From AWTP1-13 sp963814055 (GTDB taxonomy: Bacteria; Pseudomonadota; Alphaproteobacteria; Rhizobiales; Hyphomicrobiaceae), in NCBI GenBank assembly GCA_963814055.1, contig CAWFBJ010000014.1, positions 62,001 to 126,000 of the forward strand: 64,000 nt of DNA. Reading direction: 5' to 3'. How positions within the stretch are numbered: position 1 is the first letter of the stretch; each line of letters begins with the position of its first letter. A program made the position numbers and the translations under genes. The notes beneath the pieces are model-generated. The model made no database searches and was not told the DNA's origin. It was given only the letters and a program-made list of their open reading frames with translations. Of the stretch, positions 25,336 to 34,267 are shown in pieces.

Positions 25336-26439
25336 CTAGGGCTTTGCTCTTACGGTCACGTGCACCCGGTGCACAGCGTTGTTGCCAAAGCCGCCGGCAT
25401 CCCAGCGCGTTTCCAGCGGTTGCGTCTCGCCATTGGCGTCGGTGGCGCGGCATGCAACTTCGTACTCGCCCGGCTCCGCCTTCCAGGCGCTGCGCCAGCC
25501 GCGCCAGGCAAACTTGCCCAGCGGCGGATCGAGTTCTGCCGGCACCCATTTGCCGTCGGTATCAACCTCGACCTGTGCGATGGGCACCCCGCCGCCAGAC
25601 CAGGCCCGCCCCATCAGCGTCACTGTACCGGCATCAACCAGCCGCCGGCGCGTATACCAGTCTGGAATTCCAGGCGGTATCAGCAGCGATTTGACCCGCA
25701 TATGTGTGATCGGCGTGCGGGGGCCACCGGGTTCGGGGCGGTAGTGATAGCCGATAGCCTGCTGGAAGCCGTCATAGGGCTTCGTCAACCCCTCGATACG
25801 GCTCAACCATTTCACGCTCGCCATGCCGTACCAGCCGGGCACGATCAGGCGCAGCGGAAATCCATGCTGGGGCAGCAGCGGCTGGCCGTTCATCGCCCAC
25901 ACCAGGAGCACGTCGTCGCTCAACGCCATGTCGCGCTTCAGGCTGCGGGCGAAGGCATGCTCGTCACCGCGATCGAAACCGCGATCGGCGCCGATGAATG
26001 CGATCTCGACGGCGTCGTCGCGCAATTCGGCGCGCTCGAGCACGTGCCGCAGTGGAGTTCCGGTCCATTCGGCGTTGCCGACAGCTTCGCAGTTCCAGGG
26101 CATGCTCGGATAGCGCGGGCTCATCGTGCCGCGTCCGTTGCCGGCGCACTCCAGCGTGACGGGAAGGGTGCGTTCCGGGAAGCTGCGGATCTCATCGAGC
26201 GAGATCGAAGCAGGTTTGCCGAATCGGCCAGCAACCTCGACCTGCCACGTACCGTCGGCCACATAGGGAACGTCGAAGTGACTGAGAAGGTAATGCAGGC
26301 CCGCCGGTGTCACGTCATGGCGCAGCGCCTCCAGCAACAAGCCGCCGTTGCGGTTCGCGAGCCACACTTCCTCGGCTTGAAAGGGCCCCTCGATGTTGGG
26401 CCGTCGCTCGGACGAGGTGAAGGGGTTGGCTTTGCTCAT
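25336..26439 (-). CDS. Sulfite-oxidase-like molybdopterin enzyme
   Basis: 367 residues. The Mo-binding domain has the invariant cysteine in 'PVTLECAGNGRG' (about residue 104), and 'YGMASVKWLSRIE' is the oxidoreductase signature. A C-terminal Mo-co dimerisation domain (about 250-367) carries the 'VTLMGRAWSGGGVPIAQVEV' strand pair. There is no Tat signal or heme domain, so it appears cytosolic, unlike most SorA enzymes. The substrate could be sulfite or another oxo-acid. Start chosen at 'MSKANPFTSSE'; ten upstream codons are possible. Confidence 0.88.
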   Translation of the reverse strand: MSKANPFTSSERRPNIEGPFQAEEVWLANRNGGLLLEALRHDVTPAGLHYLLSHFDVPYVADGTWQVEVAGRFGKPASISLDEIRSFPERTLPVTLECAGNGRGTMSPRYPSMPWNCEAVGNAEWTGTPLRHVLERAELRDDAVEIAFIGADRGFDRGDEHAFARSLKRDMALSDDVLLVWAMNGQPLLPQHGFPLRLIVPGWYGMASVKWLSRIEGLTKPYDGFQQAIGYHYRPEPGGPRTPITHMRVKSLLIPPGIPDWYTRRRLVDAGTVTLMGRAWSGGGVPIAQVEVDTDGKWVPAELDPPLGKFAWRGWRSAWKAEPGEYEVACRATDANGETQPLETRWDAGGFGNNAVHRVHVTVRAKP

Positions 26440-26503
26440 TGCCGCTCCTGGAAGATCAGAATCTATCAAGACATCAAGTTGAGCAACAGCGAATATAAGT
26501 CAT

Positions 26504-27421
26504 TCATTTCTTCAAATTTCTTGAAGATATGCGGTGGCGCCCGCCGTGGCCGTGCCCTGCGACGGTCGCCAGCTCGGCGAGCAGTGCGTCCGCCATGGAT
26601 GCCTTGGCATGGCCGTCGGGTCGCAGGAGGCCGACGACACGGCGCACGGCCGGGCCCGGCAAGGTCACGGTTCGAACCGGAAACGCGAACGCCACGCCGT
26701 GTCCGCGGTCCGGCACGATGGACACGCCGAGGCCTCGCGAAACCATCGCTGTCACGGCCTCCAGCGTGTCGAGCGTCATGGCCTCCGCCACCTTGATGCG
26801 CCGGCGCTTCATCGTCGCATGGATGAGCCGGCCGACCCAGGCCTGGCGTGTGTAGCGAATGAAGGGATAGCTCGCCAGCAACTCGCCGGCCGGACGATCC
26901 GGTGCATCGGGCGGCGCGATCAGCACCAGCGGCTCGCGCACGAAGGGCGACCAGAGCAGCCCCGACGGCACCTTGCTCAGTTCGCTCACCACGGCCGCAT
27001 CGAGCCGGCGGCGGCCCACGCGTTCGACCAGCTCGGCCGAGAGCGCCATGGTGATTTCAACATGCACGCCCGGATGCTTGCGCCGCAGGGCCGCGATGGC
27101 GCCCGGCAGAATGCCCGTGATGACGCTCGGCACCGCGCCTAGCCGCAAATGCCCTTCCACAGGCAGCATGTCGTCCTTGCGCCGCGCCAGGCGCGCGTAA
27201 CCGCCGACAAGCTCTTTCGCCTCCGGCAACAGGGCCCGTCCGGCCTCGGTCAAGACCGGCGGCCGCTTGGAGCGATCGAACAGGGCGAGGCCCAACTCCT
27301 CCTCCAGTGCCTTCATCTGCATGGAAACGGCCGATTCCGTCAGATGGATGTCGCGCGCAGCCGCGGCGAACGAGCCGCGCTCCGCAATCGCCAGCAGTGT
27401 GCGCAGGTGCCGGATCGACAT
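26504..27421 (-). CDS. LysR-family transcriptional regulator at the head of the complex-II cluster
   Basis: 305 residues. The DNA-binding domain 'LRTLLAIAERGSFAAAARDI...LTESAVSMQMKALEEELG' spans residues 6-44, with an effector-binding domain after about residue 90. It lies directly upstream of, and on the same strand as, the sulfite oxidase to hydratase cluster with a 64-bp gap. An autogenous activator responding to a cluster substrate is likely but unproven. The PrmB gene ends against its start. Confidence 0.92.
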   Translation of the reverse strand: MSIRHLRTLLAIAERGSFAAAARDIHLTESAVSMQMKALEEELGLALFDRSKRPPVLTEAGRALLPEAKELVGGYARLARRKDDMLPVEGHLRLGAVPSVITGILPGAIAALRRKHPGVHVEITMALSAELVERVGRRRLDAAVVSELSKVPSGLLWSPFVREPLVLIAPPDAPDRPAGELLASYPFIRYTRQAWVGRLIHATMKRRRIKVAEAMTLDTLEAVTAMVSRGLGVSIVPDRGHGVAFAFPVRTVTLPGPAVRRVVGLLRPDGHAKASMADALLAELATVAGHGHGGRHRISSRNLKK

Positions 27422-27430
27422 TGCCGGGCG

Positions 27431-28337
27431 CTAGCCCCTTCTCGTCCAGATCGGACCGGGTGAGGGCGAACACCTCACCGGCGCTTTCCGCGGTATCCAG
27501 CCACAGAAACGCCAAGTTGGGAAACTCGCCCTGCAGAAGCTCGCGCCCGCGGCCGATTTCCACGACGAGCGTACCGTTGGGTGTCAGGTGATTGTGGGCC
27601 TCGGCGAGTATCCTGCGCACCAGATCGAGTCCGTCGGCACCCCCCGCATGGGCCAGTTTCGGCTCCGCCGCATATTCCGGCGGAAAAGACGAAACCGCCT
27701 CGGTATCGACGTAAGGCGGATTGGAGAGAATGAGATCATACCGGCGGCCGCCGAGGCCGGCGAACAGATCGGAGCGAATGAGCTCTATGCGGTCTTCGAG
27801 GTGATACTCCCGCACGTTGGTCCCGGCCACGGTCAGGGCATCGGCCGATATTTCGCTCGCGTCAACCTTCGCTTCCTCGAACCGCAGCGCTGCCAGAATG
27901 GCCAGGCAGCCCGAACCCGTGCACAGGTCCAGGACGGATCGAACGCTCGCCGGCGCCGGCGCTATGCCTTCGAGATCGCCGGCCAGGAGTTCGCCGATAT
28001 ACGAGCGCGGCACGATCACCCGCTCGTCGACATAGAAAGGTTGCCCTTGGATCCAAGCCTGATTGGTGAGGTAGGGTGCGGGCTTGCGCGTGGCGATGCG
28101 CCTCTCGACGATCTGCTGCAAGGCCTGCCGTTCGCTCATCAGAAGGCGGCAATCCATCCAAGGCTCGAGCTGGTCTGGCGGCAGATGCAGCGTATGCAGG
28201 ATGAGAAATGCCGCCTCGTCGAGCGCCGTCGCGGTGCCATGGCCATAGACCAACCTGGCTGCATTGAAACGACTGACGGCGAAACGCAGCCAGTCGCGTA
28301 GCGTGATGAGCTGCTTGAGTTCGTCGGCTTCGGCCAT
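27431..28337 (-). CDS. prmB: Ribosomal protein L3 glutamine N5-methyltransferase
   Basis: About 300 residues. SAM motif I is 'VLDLCTGSGCLAILAALRFE' and the catalytic 'NPPY' motif is present ('ILSNPPYVDTEAV'). 'FYVDERVIVPRSYIGELL' is the PrmB/PrmC N-terminal signature. It methylates a glutamine of ribosomal protein L3. The literal frame runs on to 27057, deep inside the LysR gene, with low-complexity residues after 'EVFALTRSDL'. The TAG at 27431-27433 is in another frame and would close the protein at the expected length if one base is wrong near 27440. I set the end there; the true end needs checking. Confidence 0.82.
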
Positions 28338-28867
28338 CGTGGGTTCGCGGTGTTGTTTCTAGCCTGATGTTATAGGTCGCATAGCCCGTTCCGAACGACA
28401 AAGCATCACATGAGTGCTGTGGCCGGTTAAGCGGCAGAGGCGTTTGGTTTTTTTCCATTGCGGATTGCTGAGCGAGATCCGCATTTTTTAGTCCAGTCCC
28501 TGCTAGGCGAATTCCAAGAATGTCTACGCACGGCAAGTTTACTCACTGCGCCCGAGATCGCGGCTCATTGACATATCGCAGTAACGTAAGGCCTTGAATG
28601 GAGCGGTTTTGCACCGTTCAAATTTAGTTTGTTGTTCTGCAATTGATTTTTCGCCCAGACGCGCTCTTCAACTGGCGGTGTTTGTCCGCGGGATGTCGCA
28701 TGTTCCGGCATCGGTAGTTTAATCTGCACGGGAGCTCTTACCAATGCTGTTGCCGGGGTTTCAGATAAAAACGTGAATTAATGTATTGACGTCTTAATCC
28801 GTTATTTGCCATTAAACTCTACAGGTGCAGGGCAATCGTCTTTTTTTGCGCAAGGGAACCGACTGAG
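28338..28867. other. 530-bp gene-poor, AT-richer region between prmB and the H-NS-like gene
   Basis: No open frame with coding character on either strand. It is clearly more AT-rich than its surroundings. It contains one terminator-like hairpin (listed separately) and TTGACG at about 28786 with TAAACT 21 bp further, a poor-spacing promoter candidate for the H-NS-like gene. The size and the internal terminator leave room for a small RNA; nothing in it identifies one. Confidence 0.5.
28460..28489 (+). terminator. Rho-independent terminator-like hairpin
   Basis: GCGGAT (28460-28465) and ATCCGC (28477-28482) form a 6-bp stem with an 11-nt loop followed by ATTTTTT. It would stop plus-strand transcription, yet no plus-strand gene lies upstream within 10 kb. 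It may therefore end an unseen small RNA or shield against antisense transcription into this region. Confidence 0.5.
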
Positions 28868-29182
28868 ATGGCGAAAGAACTGGATAGAATGTCGCTGAGG
28901 GAGCTGCAGGAGCTCGAGCTTAAAGTGAGGAAGGCCAGGGCTGGCGTTCACGAACGCAGCCGGGCTGATGTGCGCAAGAAGGCGGAGGCGTTGATTACCG
29001 GCGCGGGATTCAAAGTCAGCGATATCTTCGGCGGTCGTGGCGGCAAGGGCAGGACGGTAGCGGCAAAGTACGCTAATCCCGACGATCCGAGCGAAACCTG
29101 GACGGGTCGTGGCCGCAAGCCGCGGTGGCTTACCGCGAAGTTGCAGGACGGTGGGAAAATGGAGAAGTTTCTCATTAAGTAG
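28868..29182 (+). CDS. H-NS family nucleoid-associated protein
   Basis: 104 residues. An N-terminal coiled-coil dimerisation helix ('MSLRELQELELKVRKAR') is followed by a linker and the C-terminal DNA-binding domain 'KYANPDDPSETWTGRGRKPRWL'. The latter holds the AT-hook-like GRGRKP core that inserts in the minor groove of AT-rich DNA. Such proteins silence horizontally acquired DNA. The AT-rich 530 bp upstream is itself a likely binding region, consistent with autoregulation. Ribosome site is weak. Confidence 0.92.
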   Translation: MAKELDRMSLRELQELELKVRKARAGVHERSRADVRKKAEALITGAGFKVSDIFGGRGGKGRTVAAKYANPDDPSETWTGRGRKPRWLTAKLQDGGKMEKFLIK

Positions 29183-29277
29183 CGCAGTCGCAAATCTGCG
29201 CGCTTGCGGACAAGAAGGCGGGCCGGAACCTATTCCGATCCGCCTACTTTCCCAGCCTGCTGAATGATCCGGCGGAT

Positions 29278-29670
29278 CTAGGATTCGCGCCTGCCGTCGA
29301 TCGACCAGGCGCCGGCCCCTCCCGCAGCGAGGACCATAAAACCGCCGGCAATCGCGACATTTTTCATGAAATGGATCGTCTGGTTCTGATCGCCGAAATT
29401 CATATGAAACAAGTAGGCGGCGACTAGGGTGAATATTGCCAGGCCGATTGCAACCAGGCGGGTCTGCCACCCGATGACGATAAGCAGTCCACCCAGCAAC
29501 TCGACCACGATGACGACGGGCAGCAACGAACCCGGCACGCCTGCTCTTGCCATATAGGCAACGGTACGTTCGTAACCCCCTATTTTCTCCAATCCGGCTA
29601 GAATAAAAATGGCCGCCAGCAATAGCCGGCCAACGAGTATAGCCGCATCGTTTAGCCCGGATGATTGCAT
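29278..29670 (-). CDS. DoxX family membrane protein
   Basis: 130 residues with four membrane helices. 'LVGRLLLAAIFILAGLEKIGG' (about 12-32) is the DoxX entry motif, and 'NFGDQNQTIHFMKNVAIAGG' precedes the last helix. Start placed at 'MQSSGLNDAAILVG'. DoxX-like proteins are linked to redox or thiol stress; the exact role is unknown. It sits alone between the H-NS-like and polA genes. Confidence 0.88.
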   Translation of the reverse strand: MQSSGLNDAAILVGRLLLAAIFILAGLEKIGGYERTVAYMARAGVPGSLLPVVIVVELLGGLLIVIGWQTRLVAIGLAIFTLVAAYLFHMNFGDQNQTIHFMKNVAIAGGFMVLAAGGAGAWSIDGRRES

Positions 29671-29781
29671 GATCCTTCTCCCCGCGCTTCGGTGAGGTGC
29701 ACTGTGAATGGAATTGCCCACCTCCCTTGGTTGGGTGGGAAAACATAGCACGGGCCCTGCGCCCCGCCATTCACGCTTGGT

Positions 29782-32772
29782 TCAGTGCGCCGCTTCCCAG
29801 TTGTCGGCGGCCTTGGCATCCACATGCACAGGTACGGCGAGGCGGATGACCGGCTCGGCGGCCGTTTCCATCACGTGTCTTATGATCGGCAGAGCCTTGT
29901 TGACGTCTGCGGCCTTGGCTTCGAAGACCAGTTCGTCGTGCACCTGGAGAAGCATGCGTACCGAATTCAGCCGCGCGGCCTGTAGCGCGCCCGGCATGCG
30001 GATCATGGCGCGCCGGATGATGTCTGCCGCCGAGCCCTGAATTGGAGCGTTGATGGACGCGCGCTCCAGGAACCCGCGCATGGAGGGGTTTTTTGTATTG
30101 ATCTCCGGATAATGGATGCGCCGGCCGAAGATGGTTTCGACAAACCCGCGCTCATGCGCCCGCTTCTTCGTGGCATCCATGTAGTCGCGAATGCCGGGGA
30201 AGCGCTTGAAATAGGTGGCGATGTATTCGCCAGCCTCCTGCTTGGTGATCCCCAGCTGCGCCGCCAGACCAAAGCCTGAGATTCCATAGATGATGCCGAA
30301 GTTGATCGCCTTTGCCCGCCGGCGCACGTCGGAGGGCATGTCCTTGATGGGCACCCCGAACATCTCCGACGCCGTCATGGCATGGATGTCGAGCCCTTCG
30401 GCAAACGCCTTTCGCAGTTGCGGGATGTCGGCGATGTGGGCCAGCACCCGCAGCTCGATCTGGCTGTAGTCGGCGGAGATCAGTTTGTGCCCGGGTTCGG
30501 CGATGAACGCCGTACGGATTTCCCGGCCTTCCTTGGTGCGGATGGGGATGTTCTGCAGGTTGGGATCGGTGGAGGCCAAACGCCCCGTCGTGGTGGATGC
30601 CAGCGCATAACTGGTATGGATGCGCCCGGTCTCCGGATTGATGTGCTGCGGCAGCAATTCGGTATACGTCGACATCAGCTTGGTGAGCTGCCGCCATTCC
30701 AGCATCACGTTGATGAGTTTCCGGTGCTGCTCGGGTAATTCCTCGCTGGCGGCAAGATCATCCAGCAGGCCTGCGCGTGTTTCCCACTGCCCCGTCTTGG
30801 TCTTGCGGCCGCCGGGCAGCTTGAGGTTGTCGAACAGGAATTCGCCGAGCTGCTTGGGCGATCCGAGATTGAACTTGTGCCCGGCGAGATCGTAGATCTC
30901 CGTTTCAAGCCGCGCCACCCGCTGCCCGAACGTCGACGTCAGTCGCGACAGGATGTTTCTATCGACCTTGACGCCGGTGCGTTCCATGTCCGCCAGGACG
31001 CACACCAGCGGCCGCTCCAGCGTCTCGTACACTTCCGTCATGCGTTCCGCTGCGAGGCGCGGCTTCAATGCCATCCACAGGCGCAGCGTGACATCGGCAT
31101 CCTCGCCGGCGTATTCGGTCGCCTTCTCGAGTGGCACCTGCGCGAAGGTCTTGTCGGATTTCTTGGCACCCGGCGCATGCTCGAGCACCTGCGTGAACGG
31201 CATGCACGTGTGCTTGAGAAAGCGTTCCGACAGCGTGTCCATGCCGTGCTGGCCGCGCCCGGCATCCAGCGCATAGGAGAGCAGCATGGTGTCGTCGAGC
31301 GGCGCGAGCGCGATACCGTGCCGGTGCAACACCAGACAATCGAATTTCAGGTTTTGCCCGACCTTGAGCACCGAGGGATCTTCGAGCAGCGGTTTAAGAA
31401 CTGCCAGGGCTTCTCTGACCGGCACCTGTTTGGGATTGGCGTCGCCGAAGTCGAAGCTGCCGCTGCCCGCGCGGTGCGCAAGCGGCACGTAGCAGGCCTT
31501 GCCGGGCGCCACGGCCATGGAGAAGCCCACGAATTCCGCCTGCATCGGATCGAGACTGGTCGTTTCGGTGTCGAAGGCGAAGTGTCCCGCGGCGCGGGCC
31601 GCCGCAATCCAGGCCTCGAGCTGCGCCAGTTCCGTCACCGTTTCGTACTTCGACCGGTCGATCGCTTCGGTCGCCACCTTCAACGCAGCGACAACGGCAG
31701 CCGCCGGGCCCGCACCCGGCACGTCCGCCGCCGCTGGCTTGCTGCCCCGCTTTGCATCTGCTTCCGGCACGCTGGAGATCGCCGGGCGCTCAGCCGGCGG
31801 TGGCGGCTCGGCGCCCAACCCTTCCGCAATGCGCTTGGTCAGCGTCGAGAATTCCATCACACGCAGGAAGCCGAGCAGCGCATCCGGTTCGGGATCACGA
31901 ACGCCGAGCGCCTCCACCGGCACTTCACGCGGCACATCGTCCTTGAGCGTGACCAGATCGAGCGAAAGCCGCGCCTGCATGGCGAATTCAGTCAGCCGCT
32001 CACGGCGCTTAGGTTGCTTGATCTCGCCGGCACGAGCAAGCAGGGATTCCAAATCGCCGTACTCGTTGATCAGCTCGGCCGCGGTCTTGACGCCGATGCC
32101 CGGCACGCCAGGCACGTTGTCGGTTGAGTCGCCAGCCAGCGCCTGCACGTCGACGACCTTGTCGGGCGGCACGCCGAACTTCTCGCGCACTTCGTCCGGT
32201 CCGATGGTCTTGTTCTTCATGGTGTCGAGCATCGACACGCCCGACTGCACCAGCTGCATGAGGTCCTTGTCTGAGGAGACGATCGTCACGTCGCCGCCGG
32301 AGGCCAGCGCCTCTTTGGTGTAGGTCGCGATCAGGTCGTCCGCCTCGTAGCCTTTCTGCTCGATGCAGGCGATGTTGAACGCCTTGACGGCATCGCGGAT
32401 GAGCGGGAACTGCGGCACCAGCTCTTCGGGCGCGGGCGGGCGATGCGCCTTGTAGTCCTTGTAGATCTCGTTGCGGAAGGTCTTCTCGCTGGCGTCGAAG
32501 ATGACCGCCAGATGCGTCGGCCCGCGGCCCTTGCGGGCATCCTGCAGCAGCTTCCACAACATGGCGCAGAAGCCGTGCACGGCGCCGACTGGCAGGCCGT
32601 CCGACGGACGCGTCAGCGGCGGCAGGGCGTGAAAGGCACGGAAGATATAGCCCGAGCCGTCGATCAGGTAGACGTGGCTACCCTTGATGACCGGCACCAG
32701 CTCGCCCGGCGGCACCGAGTTGCCGCCCACGGAATGATCGGGCTTCTTGGATTTCGCGGAGGTCGTGGCCAT
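29782..32772 (-). CDS. polA: DNA polymerase I
   Basis: 996 residues. Order of domains: 5'-3' exonuclease (about 30-320, 'VHGFCAMLWKLL', 'GYEADDLIATYT', 'GDSTDNVPGVPGIGVKTA'), 3'-5' exonuclease (about 375-570) with an intact DxE motif ('FAFDTETTSLDP'), and the polymerase (about 590-996) with 'SADYSQIELRVLAHI', 'RRRAKAINFGIIYG' and 'VHDELVFEA'. Proofreading is therefore probably active. The N-terminus has about 25 extra residues ahead of the usual start. It fills gaps and processes Okazaki fragments in replication and repair. Confidence 0.97.
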   Translation of the reverse strand: MATTSAKSKKPDHSVGGNSVPPGELVPVIKGSHVYLIDGSGYIFRAFHALPPLTRPSDGLPVGAVHGFCAMLWKLLQDARKGRGPTHLAVIFDASEKTFRNEIYKDYKAHRPPAPEELVPQFPLIRDAVKAFNIACIEQKGYEADDLIATYTKEALASGGDVTIVSSDKDLMQLVQSGVSMLDTMKNKTIGPDEVREKFGVPPDKVVDVQALAGDSTDNVPGVPGIGVKTAAELINEYGDLESLLARAGEIKQPKRRERLTEFAMQARLSLDLVTLKDDVPREVPVEALGVRDPEPDALLGFLRVMEFSTLTKRIAEGLGAEPPPPAERPAISSVPEADAKRGSKPAAADVPGAGPAAAVVAALKVATEAIDRSKYETVTELAQLEAWIAAARAAGHFAFDTETTSLDPMQAEFVGFSMAVAPGKACYVPLAHRAGSGSFDFGDANPKQVPVREALAVLKPLLEDPSVLKVGQNLKFDCLVLHRHGIALAPLDDTMLLSYALDAGRGQHGMDTLSERFLKHTCMPFTQVLEHAPGAKKSDKTFAQVPLEKATEYAGEDADVTLRLWMALKPRLAAERMTEVYETLERPLVCVLADMERTGVKVDRNILSRLTSTFGQRVARLETEIYDLAGHKFNLGSPKQLGEFLFDNLKLPGGRKTKTGQWETRAGLLDDLAASEELPEQHRKLINVMLEWRQLTKLMSTYTELLPQHINPETGRIHTSYALASTTTGRLASTDPNLQNIPIRTKEGREIRTAFIAEPGHKLISADYSQIELRVLAHIADIPQLRKAFAEGLDIHAMTASEMFGVPIKDMPSDVRRRAKAINFGIIYGISGFGLAAQLGITKQEAGEYIATYFKRFPGIRDYMDATKKRAHERGFVETIFGRRIHYPEINTKNPSMRGFLERASINAPIQGSAADIIRRAMIRMPGALQAARLNSVRMLLQVHDELVFEAKAADVNKALPIIRHVMETAAEPVIRLAVPVHVDAKAADNWEAAH

Positions 32773-32841
32773 GGGCGCGCACTATAGGCCGCGGCGCGCG
32801 AAAGTCAGCCCGGTAAAGTCAGCAGGAATTTCCCCGCGTTT

Positions 32842-33318
32842 TCAAGGACGCTTCGCGTCCGGGAAACTGTCGGTTGAAGCGAAATAGGGTTTGATGTCAA
32901 CGAGCGGCGTGCCGTCCACACAATCGACGTTGCGCACGGTGAGCGTACGCCCCTCGATGCCGACGATTTCAACGACGCCGAGCGCAATCGGGTTGGGCCG
33001 CACCGGCGACCGCAGCGCGAACGTCCCCCGCGGGCATCCCAGAAACGCGGGCACCTGCTCAACGAGGTCGCGGCGCGCCTGGTCCATCCAGTAGAGCAAA
33101 ATGGCGTGGCTGTAGAGATCGAGGCCCTTGAGGCCCGGCGCATAGCGCGGATCGAGTTCGACGCGACCGATCGCATCAGATTGGGATGTGCTCTTCGGGC
33201 AGTCTCCGCGTGTCTTGAAGGGCGTGCGGATGCGGCCGATGAAGTGCACGCTGGCATCGAATGTGGCCGGCAGCTCGATCACCACCTCGCCCGGCCGCAC
33301 GTCGCTCTTTTCAGCCAT
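32842..33318 (-). CDS. TrmO-type tRNA methyltransferase (TsaA/YaeB family)
   Basis: 158 residues. Family blocks are 'HFIGRIRTPFKTRGDCPKST', 'LYSHAILLYWMDQARRDL', 'FALRSPVRPNPIALGVVEI' and 'DGTPLVDIKPYF', characteristic of the beta-barrel SAM enzymes that methylate t6A37 in some tRNAs. Start chosen at 'MAEKSDVRPGE'; a Met thirteen codons upstream is possible. Interestingly it lies beside a tRNA-Arg gene, though t6A occurs in tRNAs reading ANN codons, so no direct link is implied. Confidence 0.85.
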   Translation of the reverse strand: MAEKSDVRPGEVVIELPATFDASVHFIGRIRTPFKTRGDCPKSTSQSDAIGRVELDPRYAPGLKGLDLYSHAILLYWMDQARRDLVEQVPAFLGCPRGTFALRSPVRPNPIALGVVEIVGIEGRTLTVRNVDCVDGTPLVDIKPYFASTDSFPDAKRP

Positions 33319-33424
33319 GTTCCGTACTTTGCTGAAGTTGCCCGGCTCGCCATCCATATGGAGACGCGGCACAGATTTGCGGCGTTTGCGGCCGGGGGTC
33401 AAATGGAGTATCACACGGCGCTGC

Positions 33425-33501
33425 GCACCCGTAGCTCAGCTGGATAGAGTGTCGCCCTCCGAAGGCGAAGGTCACAGGTTCGAATCCTGTCGGGTGCGCC
33501 A
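33425..33501 (+). tRNA. tRNA-Arg (anticodon CCG)
   Basis: 77 nt with encoded CCA. Acceptor stem GCACCCG/CGGGTGC, D-arm 'GCTCAGCTGGATAGAGT', anticodon stem TCGCC/GGCGA around loop CTCCGAA (CCG at 34-36, reads CGG), and T-arm 'CAGGTTCGAATCCTG'. All four stems pair. No second copy of its 3' end is visible downstream within the window. Confidence 0.97.
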
Positions 33502-33619
33502 GCTTCTTCAGAAGCTATTGATCTTTCGACCCTCTCGCAAATTGGTAGTGGGTCAGGTTGACCAGTATGTGCGTCGGCCCTCAGCGCCATGCTTAGCGGT
33601 AAGAAGATGGGAGGAACCC

Positions 33620-33892
33620 ATGGAAGACTCCAAGAGTGTTTTCGTTCTCCGCAGCATTGAGAAGGAGCTTACCAGCATGGCACCCGCCATCGCGGACGGC
33701 AGCGCAGGCGCGGGCGGGCAGTGGACTCAGCAGTACATCCTTCTGGAGCTGAGCCGAGCGGCAACGGAAAGCTGCCGCGCCGTTAAATCCTATGATGACG
33801 GGGCGCCAATGCCAGCGGAGGTTAGCACTGCGGTGGCGAGCACGCTTCAGGCAGCGTCCGACGTTCTTGTCGCCCTGTCCCAGCGCAATTGA
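33620..33892 (+). CDS. Hypothetical protein (90 aa)
   Basis: 90 residues, helical, no membrane segment, beginning 'MEDSKSVFVLRSIEKELTSM' with a Gly-rich turn in the middle. A good ribosome site (GGGAGG) stands 6 bp before the ATG. It lies 119 bp downstream of the tRNA-Arg gene. No family recognised; it may be an orphan acquired at the tRNA locus. Confidence 0.6.
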   Translation: MEDSKSVFVLRSIEKELTSMAPAIADGSAGAGGQWTQQYILLELSRAATESCRAVKSYDDGAPMPAEVSTAVASTLQAASDVLVALSQRN

Positions 33893-34267
33893 CGAATACA
33901 GCAAAAATTTCAAACTGAGACACTACCCGCAAGTTCAGTTGCTTGCGTTCGCCGTGGCGGCAAGCCATCCGACAGTGCAACGGCCATGCCGCCGGTGCCG
34001 TGCCACTTGTCGCGGACCGTGGCCCAGCCAGCCACAGCCAAGACGACGCCGCCCGCCGCCAGGAGCAGCACGGCGGTGCGCCAGTCGGGTAGATGAAGCG
34101 GTATATAGTCCAGCTAGATCAAGACCACGGGTCAAGCGTCGCGTGTTTCATGAAACACCCAGCCGTCATTAGCGTCGATGGCTCTGGGAGGCCGCAGCGG
34201 TCTGCTCCCGACTGACACGGTCGGCCAACACTGGTCGATGCACGCTTCGACCGCCGCGGCGAGGGCC
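33893..34267. other. 375-bp region without a supported gene
   Basis: Holds a 24-bp dispersed repeat at its left edge (see 33905-33928). A minus-strand frame from 34113 to 33910 is open for 67 codons and encodes one hydrophobic helix ('AVLLLAAGGVVLAVAGWATV'), but it lacks ATG, GTG or TTG at a plausible position, so it may be a gene remnant. Nothing else stands out. Confidence 0.4.
33905..33928. repeat. 24-bp dispersed repeat, copy A
   Basis: AAATTTCAAACTGAGACACTACCC here matches the reverse complement of 59821-59844 at 23 of 24 positions, 26 kb away and in inverted orientation. Copy B is part of a palindrome; this copy is a single arm. Both lie in gene-poor gaps beside orphan genes, as expected for ends of a mobile or non-autonomous element. 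Confidence 0.6.

Noticed and set aside
27862..28536. Minus-strand frame starting upstream of prmB at 28536
   Set aside because: It reads through the prmB gene in the wrong frame with Arg-rich filler; the prmB frame carries the SAM and NPPY motifs.
33425..33501. Attachment site of an integrated element at tRNA-Arg
   Set aside because: No integrase gene and no repeated tRNA 3' end could be found in the window, so only the possibility is noted.
33910..34113. 67-codon open frame with one membrane helix on the minus strand
   Set aside because: No usable start codon or ribosome site; mentioned only as a possible remnant in the gap description.
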